14,804 nucleotides of DNA from Micrococcales bacterium UBA4448. Lineage in GTDB: Bacteria; Actinomycetota; Actinomycetes; Actinomycetales; Microbacteriaceae. This document shows positions 1 to 7,174 of the stretch, in pieces; position 1 is the first letter of the stretch, and each line of letters opens with the position of its first letter. The position numbers and the translations under genes were made by a program. The stretch lies in contig DGPE01000045.1 in the NCBI GenBank assembly GCA_002390305.1, forward strand, positions 1 to 14,804. Direction: 5' to 3'. Below the pieces are notes generated by a model. It ran no database searches, was not told the origin of the DNA, and saw only the letters and a list, made by a program, of their open reading frames with translations.

Positions 1-369
1 GGCCTCAATGTCACTCGAAGCCTCCATTTTTTCAGCGATTGCTGTCAGCTCCGAGATTGTCTCCTGGGTTATGAAAGCTGCACTTTGTCGCATCAACAGA
101 GGCTCAAGTCGCTCTCTGATTTGATAGGCATCTTCACACTCGGCCTTGGTTAGCTTGGACACCCAAGCCCCAGTGTTGGCAACAATAGTTACGAGACCAT
201 CGGCCTGGAGTCGGCGGAGGGCGTCTCGAACCGGGAGCCTGCTAGCGCCAAATTCTTCGGCTAGCTGCTCCTGCAGGATTCTGGACCCCGGCAACAGCTT
301 GCCAGTCAAGATTTGGGAGCGCAGCTCCATTGCGATCTTCTCGCTTGAGCTGCGGTCGGTGTCTTGCAA
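1..369 (-). CDS. GntR-family transcriptional regulator, FCD type (C-terminus cut by window edge)
   Basis: The 123 visible residues are the N-terminal part of a GntR/FadR-like repressor. A winged helix-turn-helix covers about residues 10-70; its recognition segment GASRLPVRDALRRLQADGLV (42-61) is the classic GntR signature. The start of an all-helical FCD effector domain follows from about residue 77 (DAYQIRERLEPLLMRQ). The remainder, including most metal/ligand residues of FCD, lies outside the window. I chose the TTG start at 369 because AAGGAGGA precedes it by 6 bases; no ATG lies nearby. The gene follows the SDR gene on the same strand after 57 bp, so the two are probably cotranscribed. 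The likely role is repression of the SDR and/or the divergent aldehyde dehydrogenase genes by binding the palindrome at 1226-1239. FCD regulators usually sense a carboxylic acid intermediate; the ligand here is unknown. The family call is secure; the target assignment is inference. Confidence 0.9.
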   Translation of the reverse strand, partial: MQDTDRSSSEKIAMELRSQILTGKLLPGSRILQEQLAEEFGASRLPVRDALRRLQADGLVTIVANTGAWVSKLTKAECEDAYQIRERLEPLLMRQSAAFITQETISELTAIAEKMEASSDIEA

Positions 370-426
370 TAGTTCCTCCTTGGAATGATAAAGAGCTTAC
401 TGTCTTCGCCAAGCCCTAGCACTCGC

Positions 427-1149
427 CTAAAGTGCAGTGTGGCCGCCATCGATTATCAATTCAGTTCCGGTTACGTAACTTGATTCATCGCTCGCCAGAT
501 AAAGAGCACCGTACGCAATTTCTCTGGCAGTTCCGAGTCTCCCTATCGGCGTCTTGTCTACAATCTCTTGGGTCATGGACTTATCCTGGGCCAAAACCAG
601 CGGTGTCTCGATGATGCCCGGGTGAATCGAGTTGGACCTAATGCCGTCCTTGGCATAGGTCAGCGCAACGTTTTTACTTAGCGAGCGCACTGCGCCCTTG
701 GATGCGGTGTAGGCAGCAACTCCAATTGCGCCAACCACTCCCCACATTGATGAAGTGTGGACAATTGCTCCTTTGCCTGCTGCCCGCATCACAGGAAGCA
801 CCGTTCTGGTTCCCAGGAAAACCCCGTTTAGATTGATGTCCAGAATCCTGTGCCAGTCGTCCATTTCAATGGTTTCGATTCCCTCATAGGAGCCGACGAT
901 TCCAGCATTGTTAAACAAAACATCGATTTTGCCGGCTTCGGCGACCACGTGCTCAACCACTATCTTCCATGCTTGTTCGTCAGTAACATCGTGCGAAATA
1001 AACTCAATACTGCTATCTGCGAAGTCTTCGTCGAGGCTCAGATCCAAAACGTACACCTTGGCCCCGTGCTCAGCAAAAAGTTCGGCCGTAGCTCTGCCAA
1101 TACCTCGTGAGCCACCAGTGATTATTGCAACTTTGTTTGCTAATCGCAT
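427..1149 (-). CDS. SDR-family NAD(P)-dependent oxidoreductase
   Basis: This 240-residue classical short-chain dehydrogenase has the standard family length. Visible motifs are the cofactor loop TGGSRGIG (11-18), an acidic D36 at the end of beta-2 that favours NAD(H) over NADP(H), NNAG (80-83), the catalytic Asn in DINLNG (N106), Ser in HTSSM (S133/S134), and YTASK giving Y147 and K151. The C-terminus SSYVTGTELIIDGGH is typical of the FabG-like subgroup. It should interconvert an alcohol and a ketone; the substrate cannot be read from sequence. I chose the ATG at 1149 because AAGGCGG precedes it and the fold begins there. A longer in-frame version from 1194 would add 15 hydrophilic residues with no ribosome site. 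It heads a likely two-gene operon with the GntR gene downstream and is divergent from the aldehyde dehydrogenase gene, with a palindromic operator between them. Probably one step of the same catabolic route. Confidence 0.92.
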   Translation of the reverse strand: MRLANKVAIITGGSRGIGRATAELFAEHGAKVYVLDLSLDEDFADSSIEFISHDVTDEQAWKIVVEHVVAEAGKIDVLFNNAGIVGSYEGIETIEMDDWHRILDINLNGVFLGTRTVLPVMRAAGKGAIVHTSSMWGVVGAIGVAAYTASKGAVRSLSKNVALTYAKDGIRSNSIHPGIIETPLVLAQDKSMTQEIVDKTPIGRLGTAREIAYGALYLASDESSYVTGTELIIDGGHTAL

Positions 1150-1225
1150 GTAGATACCGCCTTCTCTATCTCGATCAATTGGAAACTTCCTCAACTGCAG
1201 ATTGAATCCAATCCGAATGTTATTT

Positions 1226-1239
1226 GTCTAAATTTAGAC
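1226..1239. promoter_or_regulatory. Perfect 14-bp palindrome in the SDR/aldehyde dehydrogenase divergent promoter region (putative GntR operator)
   Basis: GTCTAAATTTAGAC is a perfect 14-bp inverted repeat. Two further pairs extend it after one mismatch, covering 1223-1242. It lies 77 bp upstream of the SDR start and 127 bp upstream of the aldehyde dehydrogenase start, where a shared repressor would act. GntR/FCD operators are typically GT...AC dyads, often with a shorter centre than seen here, so the fit is partial. The adjacent GntR gene is the obvious candidate regulator. A possible -10 element for the rightward transcript, TAAAAT at 1260-1265, would place the palindrome around its -35 region. 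No convincing -35 hexamer is visible, so that promoter is tentative. Confidence 0.6.
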
Positions 1240-1366
1240 TAAATACGGAGCTTTTAGGGTAAAATGTATCCAATCTTCATGTTTTGCCAACTAAACAACT
1301 GCTAGTAAGTTTGACCTTGGTAACGAATAAAGTACTCCAAAAGTCTTAACAAAGAATGAGGTCCCA

Positions 1367-2743
1367 ATGGCAATGGCAACCATCAACCCGGCCACCGGTG
1401 AAACTGAATTTGAAGCAGAACTTCACACACCGGCTGAGGTAGAGACCCGAATTGCCCTGGCGCAAACCGCCCACGAGACCCTTCGATCAATGAGCTATGC
1501 CGAGCGCGCTGCCTTGATGATCAAAGCCGCTGACTTGATTGAGAGTGAAGTGGAGCAGACAGCAGTCATGCTGACCCGTGAAATGGGCAAGCCGATTGCG
1601 CAGTCCCGCGGAGAAGTCCTCAAGTGTGCCAAAAGCATGCGCTTCTACGCTGAAAAGGCAGAAGAGTTTTTAGCACCCCAGGTGCTAGCCGACCCATCGA
1701 CGGTCAACGCCAGCCAAGCGATGGCCATTTGGCAGCCGCTGGGTGTTGTATTGGCAGTAATGCCATGGAACTACCCGCTCTGGCAGGTAATTAGATTTGC
1801 AGGGCCAGCCCTAATGGCCGGTAACTCAGGGGTTTTGAAGCACGCTTCAAACGTTCCCCAGTCTGCGCTTTACCTGAATGACATCTTCACCCGCGCGGGC
1901 TTCCCAGAGGGCTCCTTCGTAACGCTAATGATCTCGGCATCCAGTGTTTCAAGCGTCATTGACGACTGGCGCATAAAGGCCGTAACCCTTACCGGTTCTG
2001 AGCCTGCCGGTCGCGCAGTTGCCGAGAGGGCAGGGCGGCAGATAAAGCCTTCGGTTATGGAGCTTGGTGGTTCAGATGCCTTCGTAGTCACCTCCAATGC
2101 CGACATCGAGCAGGCCGCCACTGTTGCTGTGACAGCAAGGATTAACAACAACGGTCAGTCCTGTATCGCAGGCAAGCGCTTCTTGGTCTTCGCCGATGTC
2201 TACGACCAATTTGTTGACAGCTTTGTTTCAAAGATGAGCGCGCTCAAAATGGGTGACCCAATGGACGAGAGTGTCCAACTTGGACCGCTGGCAACGGCCA
2301 ATGGTAAGCGCGACATCGTTGAGCTTGTAGAAGATGCCAAGGCCAAGGGGGCTCGTGTTCTCTGCGGTGGCGAAACCCCAGAAGGACTGGGCTTCTTCTA
2401 CCCGGCGACAGTGATTGACCAGCTAACCGATGACATGAAACTAGTAATGGAAGAGGCCTTTGGCCCGGTTGCCACCATTTATAAGGTCCAGAACAGAGAA
2501 GAGGCGATCAAGATCGCCAACCAAACAACCTTTGGTCTGTCTTCCGCAATTTGGAGTGAAGATGAAGCCGAGCAGGACTACTTCGTTGAGCACCTGCAGG
2601 CAGGTGCTGTGTTTGTAAATGGCATGACGATTTCCTATCCGGAGCTTGCCTTCGGTGGGATCAAGGACTCGGGCTTTGGCCGCGAGCTCTCGGATGCTGG
2701 CATCAAAGAGTTCTGCAACCTAAAAACTGTCTGGAAGGCTTAG
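1367..2743 (+). CDS. NAD(P)-dependent aldehyde dehydrogenase, succinate-semialdehyde dehydrogenase type
   Basis: This 458-residue protein is a complete ALDH-superfamily enzyme that oxidises an aldehyde to the acid in the cytoplasm. Visible residues: oxyanion Asn in MPWNYP (N135), cofactor-binding VTLTGSEPAGRAV (207-219), general base Glu in MELGG (E232), nucleophilic Cys in NNNGQSCIAGKR (C266), EEAFGPVA (362-369) and C-terminal GIKDSGFGRE (431-440). Length and the GQSCIAGKR context match the short bacterial succinate-semialdehyde dehydrogenase group (GabD/Sad-like); the exact aldehyde is unproven. GAATGAGG lies 5 bases before the ATG at 1367; an ATG two codons later is an alternative. The next gene, a beta-hydroxyacid dehydrogenase, starts 4 bases after the stop. 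The pair could therefore interconvert a hydroxy acid, its semialdehyde and the diacid, for example 4-hydroxybutyrate, succinate semialdehyde and succinate, or a C3 equivalent. Expression probably depends on the divergent region carrying the palindrome. Confidence 0.92.
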   Translation: MAMATINPATGETEFEAELHTPAEVETRIALAQTAHETLRSMSYAERAALMIKAADLIESEVEQTAVMLTREMGKPIAQSRGEVLKCAKSMRFYAEKAEEFLAPQVLADPSTVNASQAMAIWQPLGVVLAVMPWNYPLWQVIRFAGPALMAGNSGVLKHASNVPQSALYLNDIFTRAGFPEGSFVTLMISASSVSSVIDDWRIKAVTLTGSEPAGRAVAERAGRQIKPSVMELGGSDAFVVTSNADIEQAATVAVTARINNNGQSCIAGKRFLVFADVYDQFVDSFVSKMSALKMGDPMDESVQLGPLATANGKRDIVELVEDAKAKGARVLCGGETPEGLGFFYPATVIDQLTDDMKLVMEEAFGPVATIYKVQNREEAIKIANQTTFGLSSAIWSEDEAEQDYFVEHLQAGAVFVNGMTISYPELAFGGIKDSGFGRELSDAGIKEFCNLKTVWKA

Positions 2744-2747
2744 CTAG

Positions 2748-3611
2748 TTGCCGCGGGTCGGGTTTCTTGGCCTTGGCACTATGGGACTCGCCATGGCCAA
2801 CAATTTGGTCATGTCAGGTCACCCGGTTCTCGGATGGAACCGCTCTCAAGCACCCCTTCTGAAATTTGTCGCGGCCGGAGGTGACGCTGCCGAATCTGCC
2901 AAGGAAGCCCTGTCTCAATCGATTTCCTTCTCGATGCTTGCCAACGACGACGTTCATGACACCGTTTTGGCAGCCGAGAACCTTTCCGCCGGAACCATTC
3001 ACATTGGAATGGCGAGCATATCTCCAGCAAAGGGCCTTGAGCTTTCTCAAAGGTTTCTGGAAGCCGGGGCAAAGTATGTTTCAGCCCCCGTACTCGGCAG
3101 GCCGAATGTGGCCGAGGCCGGAGAACTCAACATCCTCGCCGGCGGTGATGAATCCGCGATCGCACAGGCGCTGCCACTACTGGAGGCGATGGGGTCCAAA
3201 ATATGGAATATTTCCAATCAGCCGGCCACAGCCAATCTTGTGAAAATTGCCGTTAACTACAACATTCTGCACGCCATTCAAGCTATTGCCGAGTCGGTGG
3301 CGCTCGTGGAGAGAAACGGTGTTTCAGGCAAAGCCTTCGTGGAGCTATTAACCTCAACACTCTTTTCATCTGTCGTCTATAAGGGCTATGGGGCACAGAT
3401 TGCAGATCGGGAATATCAGCCAGTCATGTTCTCAATGGAGCTCGGTAAAAAAGACCTTCAATTGGCCATGGACAGCGCGGCGGAGTCTGAACTCGAAATG
3501 CCCACAGCCCACGTCTTGATGGAGCTCATGAACGCTGCAATTGCAGACCCAACCTTAGCTAATCAAGACTGGGCCGCAATGGCGCAAATAACACTAAAAC
3601 CCGACAGCTAG
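2748..3611 (+). CDS. NAD(P)-dependent beta-hydroxyacid dehydrogenase (3-hydroxyisobutyrate dehydrogenase / glyoxylate-semialdehyde reductase family)
   Basis: The 287-residue protein starts with a Rossmann motif VGFLGLGTMGLAMANNL (GLGTMG at 8-13), followed by WNRS (30-33). The Arg after beta-2 suggests NADP(H). SAPVLGRPNVAEAG (112-125) is the variant substrate-loop motif of the family. K166 in ATANLVKIAVNYN is the expected catalytic lysine, and KDLQLA (235-240) is the conserved helix of the C-terminal domain. The family reduces semialdehydes or oxidises beta-/gamma-hydroxy acids; I cannot give the substrate. The TTG start lies 4 bases after the upstream stop, and GGAAGG at the end of the preceding gene serves as ribosome site, so translation is probably coupled. 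Its stop codon is only 2 bp from the stop of the convergent M24 gene, leaving no room for a terminator between them. Confidence 0.9.
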   Translation: MPRVGFLGLGTMGLAMANNLVMSGHPVLGWNRSQAPLLKFVAAGGDAAESAKEALSQSISFSMLANDDVHDTVLAAENLSAGTIHIGMASISPAKGLELSQRFLEAGAKYVSAPVLGRPNVAEAGELNILAGGDESAIAQALPLLEAMGSKIWNISNQPATANLVKIAVNYNILHAIQAIAESVALVERNGVSGKAFVELLTSTLFSSVVYKGYGAQIADREYQPVMFSMELGKKDLQLAMDSAAESELEMPTAHVLMELMNAAIADPTLANQDWAAMAQITLKPDS

Positions 3612-3613
3612 GA

Positions 3614-4900
3614 CTAGTAAGGGTTAGCAACAAACAGCTTTTCAGCCGGGAACTTGGTTATGACCTGCGCTCCTGTTTTGGTGATCACAACTTCTTCTTC
3701 GATTCTTGCCGCAGATGTTCCATCTGGTGAAGGACAGTAGGTTTCAAGAGCAAAAACCATTCCGGCCTTGATCTCAACCGGATGGCTCAGGCTGTTTAGG
3801 CGCGAGATGATTGGCCTTTCGTGAAGACCAAGACCTAGACCGTGACCAAACTGCAGGCCGAAGGCATCCATCTCGTTTGCAAAGCCAATTTCTTCTGCCT
3901 TTGGCCAAAGCTTTGCAACCTCGTCGGTGCCAACACCATCTGCGACCTTATCGATTGCCGCATCCATCCACTCTCTTGCCTTGGCATAAGCATCGTGCTG
4001 CGCCGGTGTCGAGCTGCCAACAGAGAAGGTCCGGTAGTAGCAGGTGCGGTAGCCCTGGTAGGAGTGGATGATGTCAAAGAAAGCTTGGTCGCCCGGGCGA
4101 ATGATTCTGTCGGTGAAGTTGTGTGGGTGAGGGTTGCAACGCTCTCCAGAAACGGCGTTGATTGCTTCAACCTGTTCTGAACCAAGTTCAAACAGCTTCT
4201 TGGAGGCAAGGGCCACGATTTCGTTTTCCTTTATTCCGGGTCTAAGGGCATCGGTGATGTCCTGGTAAACACCGTCAACCATTGCTGCTGCCTGAGACAA
4301 CAGCATGATCTCATCGACGTTCTTGATAGATCTGGCATCGAGCATGTCCTGCTGGATATCAACCACCAACAAACCCTGGGCTTGCATCTCAAACAAGAAG
4401 GCTGGTTCGACGATGTCAACGCCGACTGGAAGGTGTGCGACGCCAGCATCATTGAGCATGCCCTTGATGGTCTTGACCGCGTCTTTCATCAGTCCGACAT
4501 CTGGGTGAATTGCTCCTCGAAGACCGAGCATGCCGGCGTGAGAATGACCTGGCTCAATCCAGGGGGCAAATAGAGTGTGGTGCTTTGCAGCGGAACCAAA
4601 GTCCCAGATGTGTGGCTTGCCGTCACGAGTAAGAAGCGCATAGCGAGACATCTTGTCGCCGAGGGCTCCACCAACCCAGGTTTGTGTTGTGTAGCGAATG
4701 TTGTAGAAGTCAAAAAGTAGGAAGGCACCGCATTCGGTTGCACCGAGTGATTCGACTGCTCGGCCTAGGCGGTAGGCACGAAGGCGCTTGTAGTCGATGC
4801 GCTCTTCGAAGTCCACCGAGGTGGTTCCGTGCGCTGGAATCATGCGATTATCGAAATCGAGAGCCGGTACCAATGGTTTTGGCTCAGTAGGGGTGCCCAT
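3614..4900 (-). CDS. M24-fold (creatinase/aminopeptidase P-like) enzyme, DddP/DoeA-like group, with a Cys at a metal-ligand position
   Basis: The 428-residue protein has the two-domain creatinase/prolidase layout. An N-terminal domain covers about 35-185, with FDFYNIRYTT (63-72) and HIWDF (97-101). A C-terminal pita-bread domain runs from about 195 to 420. Expected metal ligands are D276 (DQAFFD), H353 (GHGLGLGLH), E386 (FALETY) and E401 (ARIEEE). The second Asp of the usual GYxxDxTRT motif is replaced by C287 in GYRTCYYRTF. The N-terminal FD..NIRY and IWD features resemble, from memory, the DMSP lyase DddP. M24 members with non-peptidase roles include DddP (DMSP), DoeA (ectoine hydrolase) and creatinase. 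I therefore infer hydrolysis or lysis of a small imported solute rather than a peptide; the true substrate is unknown. AGGAG lies 6 bases before the ATG at 4900. The gene follows the binding-protein gene by 142 bp, with a hairpin between them, so it may share the transporter transcript at a lower level. No signal peptide: cytoplasmic. Confidence 0.85.
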   Translation of the reverse strand: MGTPTEPKPLVPALDFDNRMIPAHGTTSVDFEERIDYKRLRAYRLGRAVESLGATECGAFLLFDFYNIRYTTQTWVGGALGDKMSRYALLTRDGKPHIWDFGSAAKHHTLFAPWIEPGHSHAGMLGLRGAIHPDVGLMKDAVKTIKGMLNDAGVAHLPVGVDIVEPAFLFEMQAQGLLVVDIQQDMLDARSIKNVDEIMLLSQAAAMVDGVYQDITDALRPGIKENEIVALASKKLFELGSEQVEAINAVSGERCNPHPHNFTDRIIRPGDQAFFDIIHSYQGYRTCYYRTFSVGSSTPAQHDAYAKAREWMDAAIDKVADGVGTDEVAKLWPKAEEIGFANEMDAFGLQFGHGLGLGLHERPIISRLNSLSHPVEIKAGMVFALETYCPSPDGTSAARIEEEVVITKTGAQVITKFPAEKLFVANPY

Positions 4901-4966
4901 TTTTATCTCCTGTTGAATCTTTGTGTCGAAAGTCTTTTGGTGTTTCTGGCTACTTTGTTGCCCTCA

Positions 4967-4996
4967 CCAGGTGAGGCCCTTAGAGGCCCCACCTGG
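4967..4996 (-). terminator. 12-bp-stem hairpin between the binding-protein gene and the M24 gene (attenuating terminator or mRNA-stabilising stem)
   Basis: Arms 4967-4978 and 4985-4996 pair over 12 positions around a 6-base loop. On the plus strand there is one A/C mismatch (4974/4989). In minus-strand RNA that position becomes a G-U wobble, so the stem is continuous only in the direction in which the flanking genes are transcribed. No U-run follows on the minus side, so it is not a textbook intrinsic terminator. It may partially terminate, or may protect the 3' end of the highly expressed binding-protein mRNA, as stems after binding-protein genes often do. Confidence 0.6.
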
Positions 4997-5042
4997 CAGA
5001 GGTTTACAACTATTTGTTACTTATTACTTTTTTGTTGCGGGT

Positions 5043-6077
5043 TTACCACTCTGGAGCTACGTCAGCATCTGACGCGTTTCCAGCGGTTACCTTCACTGAA
5101 GGCATGAACTTAACTTCACGTTCTCCAGCGGCGATAACGCCGGTTAGGACGTCATACATTAGGCGGGTTGCGTTCTCGCCATCCCATGAGGATGACTGGA
5201 ATACTGTTCCGTCTAGGCTGCCATCGATAACCAGTGGGTTACCTAGGAAGGTGTTACCAATTGAAGTGATGAAGTAGTCAGCTGCAACTACGCCACGTGC
5301 CTCTAGGGCAGCAATTGCACCAGCAGCGATTGAGTCATCAGCTGCATAGATGCCGCCAATGTTGTCGATACCCTGAGCTGTGATCATCTCTGAGGCTACC
5401 TGCTGAGCAGTTGCCTTGGTCCAGTCGGTTGACTCTTCCTGCAAGATGGTTACGTTAGGGCAGTTAGCTGCAACGGTGTCAGTGAAACCGTTGTCGCGGT
5501 CGATAGCTGTTGAGTTACCAGCAGCACCGTTTAGCTGGATGATGCTCACTGGAGCATCGCCAACTATTTCACACATGATCTCGGCTGAGGAAACGCCCTG
5601 GCCGTATGTGTCTGGTCCTGAGTAACCGCGTGATAGAGCCTTGTCAGCGTCGAATAGGTCTGAGTTGGTTACTGTTACAGGAATTCCTGCAGCTTCAGCA
5701 GCCTCTAGACATGGACGAACAGCGTCACCAACAGCTGGCCATAAGATGATGCCATCTGGCTTTGCAGCAACAGCGATTTCACACTCTGAAGCCTGCTTGT
5801 CACCGTCATACTCTGAGTTGGTGATGGTTAGGTTGATTCCGAGCTCTGCAGCTGCGGCCTCCATGGCTGGAACATAGAAGGTTCCATATGCCTGGTCTGA
5901 ACCCTGTGGAAGCAGCGCGAAGACCTCGTAGGTCTCTGCTACTTCAGCAGTTTCGGTTTCGGTGGTGGTGCCTGCGTCTGTGGTTGCCTCTTCTTCAGCT
6001 GCTGCGCAGCCAGATAGAACCAAAGCAGCCGTCGCCAGCATCACTGCTGGAGCCAGTACTAGACGAGATTTTCTCAT
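5043..6077 (-). CDS. Ribose-type sugar ABC transporter substrate-binding lipoprotein
   Basis: The 344-residue precursor has a Lys/Arg-containing N-terminus, a hydrophobic stretch and lipobox LSGC (21-24), giving a lipidated Cys24. An acidic Thr/Glu/Ala-rich tether (27-48) follows, then a periplasmic-binding-protein type I domain of the RbsB class (about 50-335). The AIDRDNGF segment carries R194, at the place where RbsB-like proteins hold a ligand-contacting Arg. The mature domain has four cysteines (C99, C123, C169, C206) that could form disulfides outside the membrane. The ligand is not predictable; the family binds pentoses, hexoses, polyols, AI-2 and others. The ATG at 6077 overlaps the permease stop by one base (TAATG), with AGAGG upstream. 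It is the last gene of the tightly packed importer operon, and a hairpin follows its stop. Confidence 0.93.
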   Translation of the reverse strand: MRKSRLVLAPAVMLATAALVLSGCAAAEEEATTDAGTTTETETAEVAETYEVFALLPQGSDQAYGTFYVPAMEAAAAELGINLTITNSEYDGDKQASECEIAVAAKPDGIILWPAVGDAVRPCLEAAEAAGIPVTVTNSDLFDADKALSRGYSGPDTYGQGVSSAEIMCEIVGDAPVSIIQLNGAAGNSTAIDRDNGFTDTVAANCPNVTILQEESTDWTKATAQQVASEMITAQGIDNIGGIYAADDSIAAGAIAALEARGVVAADYFITSIGNTFLGNPLVIDGSLDGTVFQSSSWDGENATRLMYDVLTGVIAAGEREVKFMPSVKVTAGNASDADVAPEW

Positions 6078-7174
6078 TAGTTGCCTCTTTCTTTTCCTGT
6101 TTTCACGATCGACGGCGTCGATCCTTTTTCCCTAGCCGAGCTGAATAGGGAATTCTTGATTCCTTGGAAGGTGGTACTCAGCGAGCCCCATACTGCCCTC
6201 AGGCTGCTTGGGTCAGTAATCACAGCGATGAGCAAGATTCCACCAATGAAGATTTCTTGAACTGGAATCTGGATTCCAGAGATCGTTAGCGCAACCTGAA
6301 GCATTCCAAGAGATGCAGCACCAATTAGAGTTCCAACGATTGAACCCTTGCCGCCCTTCAGGTAGTTACCACCGATAATTGCCGCAGCAAAGCTTGCGAG
6401 CAAGACGGTGGAACCAGAGGTCGGGTCAGCGCTGGTTCGCTCAACGGCATTTATGATTCCTGCAATCGACGCCACTACACCGGAAATGATGAACCCGGTG
6501 AAGATGCGCCTTTTGACAGGGATACCTGCGTCGTAGGCTGCCTGTCGGTTTCCACCAACAGCCAAAAACTCACGACCGGCTTTCACCCTGGAGACAAAGA
6601 CCTGAATGGCAATAAAAATCAAAAAGAAGATCAAAATTCTCGGTGTCAGTGGGCCAATCAGCGGCTGACCAAAGGCAATACCCAGATCGGTGTTCAGCAG
6701 TTTGACCGGAGCCTCATCGGAGATAACAAACGCCATACCCCTGAGGGCAAAGAGCATCCCAAGGGTTGCAATGAACGAGTTGATGCCAACAATTGCAACG
6801 AAGAACGCATTAATCAACGAAACGACAACGCCGGCTGCAAGAGCTGCCAGTACCCCGATAAGCATGTTTGTCTGATTCGCGACAGTTACCGCAATCACGC
6901 CGGAGACCGCCAGGGTGCTGGCAACGCTTAGGTCAAGCTCGCCCATCAAAATGACAGCGGTTAGGCCAAGTGCCACCAGTCCAATCAGCGCAATACGGCC
7001 TAAAGTGACCTGGTATGCAGTAAAAACAAGTGGCTGGGAGATGGTCACAAAGGAGGCGATAATCGCAAATAGCACGACCGCTCGTCCCTCGGTTCGCCTA
7101 GCCAAAACTGTCTTGAGTTTTCCAAAGAAACCGGTAGCAGTTGACCCAACTTTGATTACGGATTGGTCGGTCAT
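6077..7174 (-). CDS. Ribose-type ABC transporter permease (second permease)
   Basis: This 365-residue polytopic membrane protein belongs to the RbsC/XylH (BPD_transp_2) family. Membrane segments run from about residue 32 to 322. Family landmarks are GELDLSV (78-84, normally GGIDLSV), the cytoplasmic coupling segment GGNRQAAYDAGI (207-218) and AAIIGGNYLKGGKGS (264-278). The N-terminal 30 residues and the C-terminal tail from about 330 are hydrophilic and basic, so probably cytoplasmic. The ATG overlaps the stop of the preceding permease gene by 4 bases (ATGA), and its own stop overlaps the binding-protein start by 1 base. It is clearly different from the first permease, so the channel is probably a heterodimer with it. 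Confidence 0.93.
   Translation of the reverse strand: MTDQSVIKVGSTATGFFGKLKTVLARRTEGRAVVLFAIIASFVTISQPLVFTAYQVTLGRIALIGLVALGLTAVILMGELDLSVASTLAVSGVIAVTVANQTNMLIGVLAALAAGVVVSLINAFFVAIVGINSFIATLGMLFALRGMAFVISDEAPVKLLNTDLGIAFGQPLIGPLTPRILIFFLIFIAIQVFVSRVKAGREFLAVGGNRQAAYDAGIPVKRRIFTGFIISGVVASIAGIINAVERTSADPTSGSTVLLASFAAAIIGGNYLKGGKGSIVGTLIGAASLGMLQVALTISGIQIPVQEIFIGGILLIAVITDPSSLRAVWGSLSTTFQGIKNSLFSSAREKGSTPSIVKTGKERGN

Noticed and set aside
1150..1194. Longer N-terminus for the SDR protein from the start at 1194
   Set aside because: The extra 15 residues are unlike the family, and the ribosome-binding sequence AAGGCGG sits just before the ATG at 1149.
3835..4209. Long alternative-frame open reading frames inside the M24 gene, and similar ones inside the AmiE-like gene (12131-12520)
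   Set aside because: They lie within genes with full family motifs, have composition typical of frame shadows and lack ribosome sites.
3614..4900. Calling the M24 gene a DMSP lyase (dddP)
   Set aside because: The overall fold and N-terminal motifs are similar, but the metal-site Asp is Cys and the neighbourhood has a ribose-type importer; the substrate cannot be asserted.
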